Source of the DNA: Streptomyces cyaneus
GTDB taxonomy: Bacteria > Actinomycetota > Actinomycetes > Streptomycetales > Streptomycetaceae
Assembly (NCBI RefSeq): GCF_004028635.1
Contig: NZ_RQJW01000012.1
Location: 62,001-126,000 of the forward strand
Length of the DNA: 64,000 nt
Direction: 5' to 3'
The stretch's first letter is position 1. Each line of letters opens with the position of its first letter. Position numbers and translations under genes: made by a program. Of the stretch, positions 1 to 8,498 are shown piece by piece. The notes under the pieces were generated by a model. The model was given only the letters and a program-made list of their open reading frames with translations. It had not been told where the DNA came from and ran no database searches.

Positions 1-475
1 ATGGCGGACGCGAGTCGAGTCGGTTATAGGACGAACGGCTTGTCCTCGGCACTACAACTACACCATCTGTCCAGCCGCGTCGGCCAAACCGATGGAATTG
101 CCCTCCCAGGTGTTCATCAGCGACGGAAGCCGATGGACCATGCCATAGCGGACAGTCACGCCACTGTGACGATCAGTCACAGTGGCGTGCAGGAGTCTCA
201 AGACCCCCCAAAGTGTGCAATGTCGAGCTAGAGCCCTCCCCGGACTCCTTGTCCTATTTTGGCACGAGGAGGGGTTAGGGATGCAAGGGCCGCGTACGTG
301 CGGTCCGTCACGCTTGCGTGCGTTGACACACCCTTGATGCATACGCCCGGATCGGTACCTACGTCCGATGTTGACGAGGCATCAAGAACCCCAGAGCGAG
401 CACGAAACCCCAAAACGGGCGTGTCGTCAAACGCCAGTTCGTTACATCACACAGTGCGCTACACCACACCGGGTC
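1..475. other. Non-coding stretch at left edge
   Basis: I find no convincing gene here. Short open frames exist on both strands, but none has a recognisable product, ribosome binding site or Streptomyces-like codon bias. The stretch contains a perfect 14-bp inverted repeat at 157-189. In S. coelicolor, from memory, the developmental regulator bldC lies next to this hypothetical/vdh gene pair, so this may be the border of the bldC locus, but bldC itself is not in the window. Confidence 0.5.
157..189. repeat. Perfect 14-bp inverted repeat
   Basis: Left arm CACGCCACTGTGAC (157-170), loop GATCA, right arm GTCACAGTGGCGTG (176-189), with no mismatch. There is no T-tract on either side. The inner part, TGTGA-N7-TCACA, resembles Crp-like half-sites with one extra spacer base. 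It may be a terminator hairpin or a dimeric operator. Confidence 0.75.
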
Positions 476-1318
476 TCAGTTCGCCGACCGCCGGTCCCGC
501 ACCGACCGCCACCGCTCCACGAGCCGCCCGTAAGCCGCCCCCGCGGCCGCCCCGTCACCGCGCCGCAGCGCCTCGATGCCGTCGGCCACGTCGGCCGCCG
601 AGTGGTCGTCCTCCAGCTCGCCGGCCGGCAGGGTGTGCACCAGGCCGCCGTAGTCCAGCTCGACCAGCGAGCGCGGGTGGAACTCCTCCAGCCAGCGCCC
701 GACGTCCACCAGGCCGTCGATGAGCGGCCCCTCGTCGATGGTGTCCTTGAGCGTCCTGAGGGCCCGCGCGACCCGCCGCCGCGCCTCCACCATGGGCGTG
801 CGGTAGCGCAGCATCGCGGGGATCTCGCCCGAGCCCTTGTCGAAGCGCCGCTCCTCGTCCGACACCAGCACGAACCAGTGCAGCGGCACCTGCCAGGTCG
901 AGGTGCGGATCCACGGGCGGGCGTCCGGGTTGCGGGCCAGCCAGCGCTCGTAGTCCTGGGCCGTCTGGCGGCGTACGACCTCCGGCAGCGCAGCGTCCAG
1001 GACCGGCTTCGGCAGCTCGTCGGCGAGCTCCCCGAGCGCCAGCCAGCCGCGCAGCCGGGTGCGCCACGGGCACACGCACAGCACCCCGTCGACCTCGAGC
1101 ACGAAGGCGTCGCTGCTCTCCTGCACCGGCACGGCGATGGGCGGCGTGGGCAGCAAGTCGGCCAGGGAGCGGCGCAGTTCGTCCTGGTACGAGGGGCGGT
1201 CGGGGCGGCGGGCGTAACGGTCCCAGTGGCCGCGCTCCGGCTCCGGGAAGGCGGCCAGCGGCTCGTAGACGCGCAGATAGGTCGCATACGGGACGATCAC
1301 CGAGGACACCTTGGGCAC
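476..1318 (-). CDS. Conserved actinobacterial hypothetical protein
   Basis: A 280-residue protein with ATG start (MPKVSSVIVPYATYLRVYEP). I see no signal peptide, membrane segment or nucleotide-binding motif. It is rich in Trp, Arg and Pro and has a regular alpha/beta look, and the middle contains a WIRTSTWQVPLHWFVLV stretch. Codon use is typical of Streptomyces, and the position beside vdh matches an S. coelicolor hypothetical gene (from memory). It is divergent from vdh across about 220 bp. No function can be assigned; it is probably a soluble protein expressed from its own promoter. The coding call is firm, the function unknown. Confidence 0.8.
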   Translation of the reverse strand: MPKVSSVIVPYATYLRVYEPLAAFPEPERGHWDRYARRPDRPSYQDELRRSLADLLPTPPIAVPVQESSDAFVLEVDGVLCVCPWRTRLRGWLALGELADELPKPVLDAALPEVVRRQTAQDYERWLARNPDARPWIRTSTWQVPLHWFVLVSDEERRFDKGSGEIPAMLRYRTPMVEARRRVARALRTLKDTIDEGPLIDGLVDVGRWLEEFHPRSLVELDYGGLVHTLPAGELEDDHSAADVADGIEALRRGDGAAAGAAYGRLVERWRSVRDRRSAN

Positions 1319-1538
1319 GCCTGCTCCCTCCCCCGCCGTCTGCCAGGAAAACCTGCGAAACCCGCTTACAAACGTGCGGGAAATCTATGCAAATCGTCGC
1401 ACGGCTGTACTCCAGGAGTAGGTGATCCTGAGCACTGCGGGGTGGGCGGGCGCCCACGGGTCTAATCTCATGCTCACAGCCCCCGCCACCCGTACGGGAG
1501 CTCGCTCCAATCGCCGCCAGTACTCAGGAGTCACCACA

Positions 1539-2627
1539 GTGACCGACGTAACACACGGCGTCCTGCACACCCTGTTCCACTCGGATCAGGGGGGTCATGA
1601 GCAAGTAGTGCTCTGCCAGGACCGCGCCAGCGGCCTCAAGGCCGTCATCGCCATCCACTCCACCGCTCTGGGCCCCGCCCTCGGCGGTACGCGCTTCTAC
1701 CCGTACGCGACCGAGGAAGAGGCCGTCGCCGACGCGCTGAACCTCGCGCGCGGGATGTCGTACAAGAACGCCATGGCCGGCCTCGACCACGGCGGCGGCA
1801 AGGCCGTGATCATCGGGGATCCGGAGCGGATCAAGACCGAGGAGCTGCTGCTGGCCTACGGCCGGTTCGTGGCTTCGCTGGGCGGTCGATACGTCACCGC
1901 GTGCGACGTCGGTACGTACGTCGCCGACATGGACGTCGTGGCCCGTGAGTGCCGCTGGACGACCGGACGCTCCCCGGAGAACGGCGGCGCGGGCGACTCC
2001 TCCGTGCTCACCGCCTTCGGTGTCTACCAGGGCATGCGCGCCTCCGCCCAGCACCTGTGGGGCGACCCGTCGCTGCGCGGCCGCAAGGTCGGCATCGCGG
2101 GCGTCGGCAAGGTCGGCCACCACCTGGTGGAACACCTGCGGGCGGAGGGCGCCGAGGTCGTGATCACGGACGTGCGCGAGGAGGCCGTCGGCCGGATCCT
2201 CGCGGCGCACCCGACGGGCGTGACGGCCGTCGCCGACACCGCGACGCTGATCCGCGTCGAGGGCCTCGACATCTACGCCCCCTGCGCGCTCGGCGGCGCC
2301 CTGAACGACGACACCGTGCCGGCGCTGACCGCGAGCGTGGTGTGCGGCGCGGCCAACAACCAGCTCGCCCACCCGGGCGTGGAGAAGGACATCGCCGACC
2401 GCGGGATCCTCTACGCGCCCGACTACGTGGTGAACGCCGGCGGTGTCATCCAGGTCGCCGACGAGCTGCACGGCTTCGACTTCGACCGGTGCAAGGCGAA
2501 GGCGGCGAAGATCTACGACACCACGCTGGCCATATTCGCACGTGCGAAGGCGGATGGGATTCCGCCGGCCGCCGCGGCCGACCGGATCGCCGAGCAGCGG
2601 ATGGCGGAGGCACGCGGAGCGCACTGA
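1539..2627 (+). CDS. vdh: Valine/leucine dehydrogenase
   Basis: A 362-residue Glu/Leu/Phe/Val dehydrogenase, which oxidatively deaminates valine and other branched-chain amino acids with NAD+ and feeds acyl-CoA precursors. The substrate-binding half carries PALGGTR, the catalytic lysine segment MAGLDHGGGKAVI and TACDVGTYV. The C-terminal half is a Rossmann domain with GIAGVGKVG followed by DIYAPCALGG and GAANNQLA. The start is GTG at 1539 (MTDVTHGVLHTLFHSD), preceded by CAGGAG at 1525-1530; upstream in-frame codons are not supported. Length and sequence agree closely with S. coelicolor Vdh as I remember it. It is transcribed alone and followed by a long hairpin. Confidence 0.97.
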   Translation: MTDVTHGVLHTLFHSDQGGHEQVVLCQDRASGLKAVIAIHSTALGPALGGTRFYPYATEEEAVADALNLARGMSYKNAMAGLDHGGGKAVIIGDPERIKTEELLLAYGRFVASLGGRYVTACDVGTYVADMDVVARECRWTTGRSPENGGAGDSSVLTAFGVYQGMRASAQHLWGDPSLRGRKVGIAGVGKVGHHLVEHLRAEGAEVVITDVREEAVGRILAAHPTGVTAVADTATLIRVEGLDIYAPCALGGALNDDTVPALTASVVCGAANNQLAHPGVEKDIADRGILYAPDYVVNAGGVIQVADELHGFDFDRCKAKAAKIYDTTLAIFARAKADGIPPAAAADRIAEQRMAEARGAH

Positions 2628-2660
2628 TCCGACCGGCCGGGCCCCCTGACAGGGGTTTGG

Positions 2661-2719
2661 GCGGTACCCGCCGGTGGGCAGTTGGAGAGAACTCTCACTT
2701 CTACCGGCGGGTCGACCGC
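2661..2719 (+). terminator. Long hairpin after vdh
   Basis: Arms GCGGTACCCGCCGGT (2661-2675) and ACCGGCGGGTCGACCGC (2703-2719) pair with a two-base bulge. A small GAGAG-AA-CTCTC hairpin (2685-2696) sits inside the loop. It lacks a clear T-run, as is usual in Streptomyces. It probably ends vdh transcription. Confidence 0.6.
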
Positions 2720-2933
2720 CAATAAGTGGTTAAAATCGCGGTTGACCAGCGAGGACAGGGCGCCTCGAAGGTCCTGTGCACACGCGCGTGCTGCGGGCGA
2801 CGTACCGTATGGGCGCGGGCTCAGGTACCGTGGAAGCCCTACGGACCGGCCTCTCCACGGAGAGTCCGTTCCGGATCATGAACGCGTGTCAGACTCTGGG
2901 GCCGTCGAGCCCCGTCGTTGAGGGGGTCGAGCC

Positions 2934-3185
2934 ATGGGGCGCGGCCGGGCCAAGGCCAAGCAGACGAAGGTCGCCCGCCAGCTGAAGTACAACAGCGGTG
3001 GGACGGACCTCTCACGCCTGGCCGAGGAGCTGGGCGCATCGACGTCGAACCAGTCGCCGAACGGCGATCGCTTCGAGGACGATGAGCAGGACGACGACGA
3101 CCTGTACTCGAAATACGCCGACCTCTATGAGGACGACGACGAGGATCAGGACGAGGACCCCTCGGAGCAGCGTCGCGGCGCTTGA
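2934..3185 (+). CDS. DUF3073 family small acidic protein
   Basis: An 83-residue protein starting MGRGRAKAKQTKVARQLKY, with ATG at 2934 and a GAGGGGG Shine-Dalgarno sequence about 7 bases upstream. The basic N-terminal third (residues 1-20) is followed by a Ser/Leu segment and a strongly acidic tail full of Asp and Glu (about 44-78). This is the DUF3073 family, conserved in actinobacteria, with no known role; the bipolar charge suggests a nucleic-acid or ribosome-associated protein, but that is a guess. It stands alone between vdh and the convergent purM and ends in a perfect bidirectional terminator. Confidence 0.92.
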   Translation: MGRGRAKAKQTKVARQLKYNSGGTDLSRLAEELGASTSNQSPNGDRFEDDEQDDDDLYSKYADLYEDDDEDQDEDPSEQRRGA

Positions 3186-3202
3186 CCTTGCATTGAGCAC
3201 TC

Positions 3203-3234
3203 ACCCGGTCGGTGACCTCGGTCACCGACCGGGT
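3203..3234. terminator. Perfect 15-bp bidirectional terminator
   Basis: ACCCGGTCGGTGACC (3203-3217) and GGTCACCGACCGGGT (3220-3234) form a perfect stem around a TC loop, followed by TCTGTG. It lies between the convergent DUF3073 gene and purM and can serve both. Confidence 0.85.
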
Positions 3235-3270
3235 TCTGTGCTGCCTGCGGGGTATCAGCCGGCGGCTCGT

Positions 3271-4338
3271 TTACTTTGAGTACGTGCCGATCAGGGCAGC
3301 GCCCGTCTCGTGGTCGCCCCTGTCCGTGATCTCGCCGGCGACCCAGGCGTCCACGCCTCGGTCGGCCAGCGTCGCCAGGGCCGCGTCCGTGGACTCCTCG
3401 GGCACGATCGCGATCATGCCGACGCCCATGTTCAGGGTCTTCTCCAGCTCCAGGCGCTCGACCTGACCGGTCTTGCCGACGAGGTCGAAGATCGGGGCCG
3501 GGGTCCAGGTGCTGCGGTCGACGATCGCGTGCAGCGTGTCCGGGATCACCCGGGCCAGGTTGGCGGCCAGACCGCCGCCCGTGACGTGGCTGAAGGCGTG
3601 CACGTCGCTGGTGCGGGTGAGGGCCAGGCAGTCCAGCGAGTAGATCTTCGTCGGCTCCAGCAGTTCCTCGCCGAGGGTGCGGCCGAGGTCGTCGATCTGC
3701 GCGTCCAGGGCCAGACCGGCCTGGTTCAGCAGGACGTGCCGGACCAGCGAGTACCCGTTCGAGTGAAGACCGGACGCCGCCATGGCGATCACCGCGTCAC
3801 CCTTACGGATGCGATCGGGGCCCAGCAGCCGGTCGGCCTCCACGACGCCCGTACCGGCGCCGGCGACATCGAAGTCGTCCGGGCCCAGCAGGCCGGGGTG
3901 CTCGGCCGTCTCGCCGCCGACCAGGGCGCAGCCGGCGAGCACACAGCCCTCGGCGATGCCCTTCACGATGGCGGCGACGCGCTCGGGGTGGACCTTGCCG
4001 ACGCAGATGTAGTCGGTCATGAACAGCGGCTCGGCACCGCACACCACGATGTCGTCCATGACCATGGCGACCAGGTCGTGGCCGATGGTGTCGTACACGC
4101 CCAGCTGGCGCGCGATGTCGACCTTGGTGCCGACGCCGTCGGTGGCGGAGGCAAGCAGGGGGCGCTCGTAGCGCTTGAGGGCGGAGGCGTCGAAGAGGCC
4201 GGCGAAACCGCCGAGGCCGCCGAGGACCTCGGGCCGCTGGGTCTTCTTCACCCACTCCTTCATCAGCTCGACCGCGCGGTCGCCCGCTTCGATGTCGACG
4301 CCCGCGGCTGCGTAGCTGGCACCAGTTGTCTCAGACAT
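3271..4338 (-). CDS. purM: Phosphoribosylformylglycinamidine cyclo-ligase (AIR synthase)
   Basis: Catalyses step 5 of IMP synthesis: FGAM + ATP to 5-aminoimidazole ribotide. The 355-residue protein starts at 4338 (MSETTGASYAAAGVDIEAG); the frame stays open upstream, but that extension is not conserved. Visible family motifs are the ATP/substrate loop LLASATDGVGTK, HDLVAMVMDDIVVCGAEPL, ALVGGETAEHPG and the C-terminal HVTGGGLAANLARVIP with NMGVGM. It follows purF by 48 bp on the same strand, so purF-purM form an operon. Full length for the family. Confidence 0.98.
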   Translation of the reverse strand: MSETTGASYAAAGVDIEAGDRAVELMKEWVKKTQRPEVLGGLGGFAGLFDASALKRYERPLLASATDGVGTKVDIARQLGVYDTIGHDLVAMVMDDIVVCGAEPLFMTDYICVGKVHPERVAAIVKGIAEGCVLAGCALVGGETAEHPGLLGPDDFDVAGAGTGVVEADRLLGPDRIRKGDAVIAMAASGLHSNGYSLVRHVLLNQAGLALDAQIDDLGRTLGEELLEPTKIYSLDCLALTRTSDVHAFSHVTGGGLAANLARVIPDTLHAIVDRSTWTPAPIFDLVGKTGQVERLELEKTLNMGVGMIAIVPEESTDAALATLADRGVDAWVAGEITDRGDHETGAALIGTYSK

Positions 4339-4386
4339 GGCAGTAGAGAACCTTCGTGTCGTACGGCAGGTGTGACGGGCCCGCAA

Positions 4387-5916
4387 CTACGGGCGGCGGA
4401 TCGCGTCGGCGGCGGCCGTGGCGGCCGGGCCGGCGGCCAGCTCCGTCTCCAGCAGCTGCTTACCGAGCAGCTCGGGGTCCGGGAGATCCATCGGGTACTC
4501 GCCGTCGAAGCAGGCGCGGCAGAGGTTCGGCTTGGCGATGGTGGTCGCCTCGATCATGCCGTCGATGGAGATGTACGAGAGGGAGTCGGCGCCGAGCGAG
4601 GTGCCGATCTCCTCGATCGTCATGCCGTTGGCGATGAGCTCGGCGCGGGTGGCGAAGTCGATGCCGAAGAAGCAGGGCCACTTCACGGGCGGGGAGGAGA
4701 TCCGGATGTGGACCTCCGCCGCTCCCGCCTCGCGGAGCATGCGGACCAGGGCGCGCTGGGTGTTGCCGCGCACGATCGAGTCGTCGACGACGACCAGGCG
4801 CTTGCCCTTGATGACTTCCTTCAGCGGGTTCAGCTTCAGGCGGATGCCGAGCTGGCGGATGGTCTGCGAGGGCTGGATGAACGTACGGCCGACGTACGCG
4901 TTCTTCACCAGACCCGCACCGAACGGGATGCCGCTCGCCTCCGCGTAGCCGATCGCGGCCGGGGTGCCGGATTCCGGGGTCGCTATGACCAGGTCGGCGT
5001 CGACCGGGGCTTCCTTCGCGAGCTTGCGGCCCATCTCCACGCGGGAGAGGTAGACGTTGCGGCCGGCGATGTCGGTGTCCGGGCGGGCCAGGTACACGTA
5101 CTCGAAGACACAGCCCTTGGGCTTCGCTTCCGCGAATCGGGAGGTGCGCAGGCCGTTCTCGTCGATGGCGATGAACTCGCCCGGCTCGACCTCACGGACG
5201 TAGCTGGCGCCGCAGATGTCGAGGGCGGCGGACTCGGAGGCGACGACCCAGCCGCGCTCCAGGCGGCCGAGGACCAGCGGGCGGATGCCCTGCGGGTCGC
5301 GGGCGGCGTACAGGGTGTGCTCGTCCATGAAGACGAGGCTGAAGGCGCCCTTGACCTGCGGAAGGACCGTGTGGGCGGCCTCCTCGATGGTCAGCGGCTT
5401 GCCGTCGTCGTCGACCTGGGCCGCGAGCAGCGCGGTGAGCAGGTCGGTGTCGTTGGTGGCCGCGACGCGCGGAGTGCGGCCGCCCTCCTGCTTGGGCAGG
5501 TCGGCGACCATCTCGGCGAGCTGCGCCGTGTTGACCAGGTTGCCGTTGTGGCCGAGCGCGATGGAGCCGTGCGCGGTGGCGCGGAAGGTCGGCTGGGCGT
5601 TCTCCCACACGGAGGCGCCGGTGGTCGAGTAGCGGGCGTGACCGACCGCGATATGACCCTGGAGCGAACCGAGCGAGGTCTCGTCGAAGACCTGGGAGAC
5701 CAGTCCCATGTCCTTGAAGACGAGGATCTGGGAGCCGTTGCTGACCGCGATTCCCGCGGATTCCTGGCCCCGATGCTGGAGGGCGTAGAGCCCGAAGTAA
5801 GTGAGCTTGGCGACCTCTTCACCGGGAGCCCAGACACCGAAGACGCCGCATGCGTCCTGGGGGCCTTTCTCGCCGGGGAGCAGATCATGATTGAGTCGAC
5901 CGTCACCACGTGGCAC
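4387..5916 (-). CDS. purF: Amidophosphoribosyltransferase
   Basis: First committed enzyme of purine synthesis: PRPP + glutamine to 5-phosphoribosylamine. The 509-residue protein starts at a GTG (5914-5916) after CGGAG. The propeptide ends before the Cys of QDACGVFGVW, which becomes the N-terminal glutaminase nucleophile after processing. The Ntn domain carries LQHRGQESAGIAV and GHNGNLVN; the C-terminal phosphoribosyltransferase domain carries the PRPP loop VVVDDSIVRGNT. Cysteines near the C-terminus (KWPCFFGIDF, NLCRACFDGEYP) fit the Fe-S-containing PurF subtype. It leads the purF-purM operon. Confidence 0.98.
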   Translation of the reverse strand: MPRGDGRLNHDLLPGEKGPQDACGVFGVWAPGEEVAKLTYFGLYALQHRGQESAGIAVSNGSQILVFKDMGLVSQVFDETSLGSLQGHIAVGHARYSTTGASVWENAQPTFRATAHGSIALGHNGNLVNTAQLAEMVADLPKQEGGRTPRVAATNDTDLLTALLAAQVDDDGKPLTIEEAAHTVLPQVKGAFSLVFMDEHTLYAARDPQGIRPLVLGRLERGWVVASESAALDICGASYVREVEPGEFIAIDENGLRTSRFAEAKPKGCVFEYVYLARPDTDIAGRNVYLSRVEMGRKLAKEAPVDADLVIATPESGTPAAIGYAEASGIPFGAGLVKNAYVGRTFIQPSQTIRQLGIRLKLNPLKEVIKGKRLVVVDDSIVRGNTQRALVRMLREAGAAEVHIRISSPPVKWPCFFGIDFATRAELIANGMTIEEIGTSLGADSLSYISIDGMIEATTIAKPNLCRACFDGEYPMDLPDPELLGKQLLETELAAGPAATAAADAIRRP

Positions 5917-5977
5917 GGCTCCGAGTGTAGGCGAGATCGACCACTGGTCCGAATTGGGGATACGCGCCTGTAAAGGA

Positions 5978-6772
5978 TCACTCTGTGGCGGCCGCGTTGA
6001 CGTGTTCGCCGTTTTCGCTGGTCAGGGTGAGGTTGCGGTGATCGAGTTCGTACTTCACCGTGCCGTCGAAGAGGCCCAGGAGGGTCTTCTCCGTATTCAT
6101 GAGTGAGGTGTCGCACATCATTCGCGTGGTGGACGCCGTGCCCAGCGTGATACGGCCGTCGCTGACCGTCGCCGTCGCCCTCACCTTGTTGCAGCCGAGG
6201 CTGCCGCTGACCATCTGGGCCTTCTCGTCGAAGGTGAGGTGGGCCTTGCCGCCGGTGTCGGGGCTGGTGAGGGTCCACTTCGTGCCGTAGAGCGGGGCGG
6301 CCTTCTGCTTGGTGAGGGCGACGCGGTCGCCGTCCGCCGTGGTGAGGGTGAGCTTGTCGCCCTCGACCTCGGTGGTGAGGTCGCCGTCGGAGAGGGTGCG
6401 GGCCAGCGTCTGCTCGAAGTTCACGGGGACCCCCTCGCAGGCCATCTCGGTCGCCTGCATCTTGCCGAAGGTGACGTGGCTGTCGGCGAAATCGGCGTCG
6501 GCGCCGAAGTTGTTGCAGCCGAGGTTGCCCTTGACCTCGCCACCGTCGGCGATGCGCAGCCAGGCGCTGCTCGGGGCGGCGCTCTTCTTCCCGTCGACGG
6601 TGACCTCCTCGACGGCCCAGTGCGCGCCGGTGACGGAGGCCGACGCCCCGGCATCGACCGAGCCACTGCCCGCGTCCTCGCTGCCGCAGGCCACGGCGAG
6701 CGGGAGAAGGGTCAGTGCGGCGAGGGCGGCCAGTCGCTGCTTGTCCATGCCGAGTGTGCCGAGTGTGTTCAT
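5978..6772 (-). CDS. Lipoprotein with two META domains
   Basis: A 264-residue exported lipoprotein. The N-terminal signal sequence ends in a lipobox, LAVAC, with the acylated Cys at residue 29, followed by a Ser/Gly/Asp-rich linker. Two META-like repeats follow (about 45-150 and 155-258), each with a GxxGCNN/GSLGCNK centre and a C-terminal MACEG/MMCDT cysteine. META domains occur in HslJ-type stress proteins; the molecular role is unknown. The start is uncertain: a second in-frame ATG at 6748 (MDKQRLAALAALTLLP) gives a more typical lipoprotein leader, and neither start has a strong ribosome binding site. It is last in a run of minus-strand genes from the ArsR gene. Confidence 0.9.
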   Translation of the reverse strand: MNTLGTLGMDKQRLAALAALTLLPLAVACGSEDAGSGSVDAGASASVTGAHWAVEEVTVDGKKSAAPSSAWLRIADGGEVKGNLGCNNFGADADFADSHVTFGKMQATEMACEGVPVNFEQTLARTLSDGDLTTEVEGDKLTLTTADGDRVALTKQKAAPLYGTKWTLTSPDTGGKAHLTFDEKAQMVSGSLGCNKVRATATVSDGRITLGTASTTRMMCDTSLMNTEKTLLGLFDGTVKYELDHRNLTLTSENGEHVNAAATE

Positions 6773-6811
6773 GCCGGTGGGACGGGAGGGGCGCGGGACT
6801 GGTTCCGCGTT

Positions 6812-7609
6812 TCACCCCATGAGCGGCAGCAATCCGCCCAGGTCCGCCCGCTCCCCGCTCGCGCTCACCTTGGCGTCCGCCACGGCGTCCCGCCACGCCA
6901 GCCGCCCGGTCGCGAGCCGGATCCAGGTCAGCGGGTCGGTCTCGACGACGTTGGGCGGGGTGCCCCGGGTGTGCCTCGGCCCCTCGACGCACTGCACCAC
7001 CGCGTACGGCGGGATCCGCACCTCGGTAGAGCCGCCGGGCGCCCTCGCGGCGAGGGCGTCGGCGAGGAGACGGGTGCAGGCGGCGAGGGCCTGGCGGTCG
7101 TACGGGATGTCGAGGCCGGGGACGGCGGCGTTCAGGTCGTCGGTGTGGACGACGAGTTCGACGGTACGGGTGACCAGGTAGTCGGCGAGGGTCATGGCGC
7201 CGGTGCGGGCGGCGAGGAGCCGGTCGCCGGGCGCGTCCGCCAGCTTCTGTGTGAGGCGCTCCTCGGTGCGGGTGTAGAGGGCGTCGAGGTCCGGGTTGGC
7301 GGCGGCCAGCTCACGCGTGCCGTCGGCGATGTCGCCGGCGCGGTCGACGGTGGCGAAGGGCCAGTCCAGGAGGGTGAGTTCGGGCTTGGCCGGCTCGTCG
7401 CGGTCGAGGTTGCGGCTGACGGTCTCCACGGCCATGGTCACGTGTGCCGCCAGCTCCCGTACGGTCCAGTCGCCCAGCCGGGTGGGCAGCGCGAGTTGCT
7501 CGGCGGTCAGGCTGCGTACGGCCTGACGTACGTTCCCGAACTGGGCGAGGGTCGCGGTGCGGATCTTGGCGGGGTCATAGGTGCGGGTGCGCTTCTTGGC
7601 CGACGGCAT
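6812..7609 (-). CDS. Maleylpyruvate isomerase/DinB-family, mycothiol-type protein
   Basis: A 265-residue soluble protein. The N-terminal half has the four-helix DinB/MDMPI pattern: GDWTVRELAAHV with metal-ligand histidine, then TRTVELVVHTDDLN with the second conserved His. The C-terminal half (about 185-265) has a sterol-carrier-like region, TWIRLATGRLAWRDAV, as in many streptomycete sterol carrier family proteins. The family includes mycothiol-dependent maleylpyruvate isomerase, but most members are uncharacterised, so substrate is not assigned. It starts 9 bp after the M23 peptidase gene and is probably co-transcribed. Confidence 0.88.
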   Translation of the reverse strand: MPSAKKRTRTYDPAKIRTATLAQFGNVRQAVRSLTAEQLALPTRLGDWTVRELAAHVTMAVETVSRNLDRDEPAKPELTLLDWPFATVDRAGDIADGTRELAAANPDLDALYTRTEERLTQKLADAPGDRLLAARTGAMTLADYLVTRTVELVVHTDDLNAAVPGLDIPYDRQALAACTRLLADALAARAPGGSTEVRIPPYAVVQCVEGPRHTRGTPPNVVETDPLTWIRLATGRLAWRDAVADAKVSASGERADLGGLLPLMG

Positions 7610-7618
7610 GGCGGCAGC

Positions 7619-8452
7619 CTATGCGGGCTGCGATTCCGTCGTGGGGGCCTCGAAGGTCTCGCCGTTGCGGGGGACGCCGATTCCGCGCCAGGTGAAGGGG
7701 ATGCCGCGGGCGGTGTCCGGGTCGGGGCCGTCCATCAGCTGGAAGTGCACATGCGGCTCGCTGGAGTTGCCGGAGTTCCCGCACCGGGCGAGCACCTGGC
7801 CGGCGCGCACCCGGTCGCCCTCGGCGACGGTGAGCGAGCCTCGACGCAGATGGGCGTAGAGGGCGTAGGTGCCGTCGCCGAGGTCGAGGACGAGGTGGTT
7901 GCCGACGATCCGCCGGACGCCGGCGATCTCACGCATCGACCCCTCGGCGAGCATCAGATACAGCAGCCCTGGCAGCGAGGTGCGGCTCAGATGGTCACGC
8001 TGCCGGTCGTCGGCCCGTACGACCGTGCCGTCGGCCACCGCGAGCAGCGGGGCACCGAAGGCCGGGAAGTCGGCGTTGCGCCGGGCGAGCGGCCACAGTG
8101 CGCTGAACCCGGGGCGGGCGCCCGGCTCGGGCTCGGCGACGATGTCGATGGCGTAGGTCTGGCCGTAGGCGTGGGTGCCGTGGCTCGGGGTGCGGTCGGC
8201 CGGGCTGTTGAGCGCCGACCAGCGGCCGGCGACGGGCGGCTCGACCTCGATCGGCTCGCGGTCCTTGGGTGGGCTGTCGGGTGTGCGGCCCGTCCGGTTG
8301 ACGGTGAAGACGAGGGCGTACGCCAGGACCAGTGGCAGGAAGTTCCACCAGTGCGGATACCCGAGGTCGAGCCAGGCGTCGGCGATGATCACGGCGAAGA
8401 AGGCCGCCAGCAGAAGCCGGAAGGCGATCATGGCGAGCTTGCGTGCGGACAT
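7619..8452 (-). CDS. Membrane-anchored M23 family peptidase
   Basis: A 277-residue protein starting MSARKLAMIAFRLLLAAFF at 8452, behind a clear AGGGGGA Shine-Dalgarno. Residues about 5-50 form one or two membrane helices. The C-terminal LytM/M23 domain keeps the zinc and catalytic residues: HAYGQTYAID (His/Asp), YALYAHL and EPHVHF (HxH). It therefore probably cleaves peptidoglycan peptides outside the membrane. It follows the ArsR-type regulator gene by 46 bp, so the regulator likely controls its expression. Confidence 0.92.
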   Translation of the reverse strand: MSARKLAMIAFRLLLAAFFAVIIADAWLDLGYPHWWNFLPLVLAYALVFTVNRTGRTPDSPPKDREPIEVEPPVAGRWSALNSPADRTPSHGTHAYGQTYAIDIVAEPEPGARPGFSALWPLARRNADFPAFGAPLLAVADGTVVRADDRQRDHLSRTSLPGLLYLMLAEGSMREIAGVRRIVGNHLVLDLGDGTYALYAHLRRGSLTVAEGDRVRAGQVLARCGNSGNSSEPHVHFQLMDGPDPDTARGIPFTWRGIGVPRNGETFEAPTTESQPA

Positions 8453-8498
8453 TGTTTCCCCCTGTTGCGATGCTGCGGTGCTGCGATGTTTCGGTGAC

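Noticed and set aside
323..351. TTGACA at 323-328 as a -35 promoter box
   Set aside because: No acceptable -10 hexamer at 16-19 bp spacing, and no plus-strand gene follows.
3310..5973. An 887-codon plus-strand open frame opposite purM and purF
   Set aside because: It is a GC-bias shadow of purM/purF on the other strand: no start signal, no domain, and it spans two real genes and their gap.
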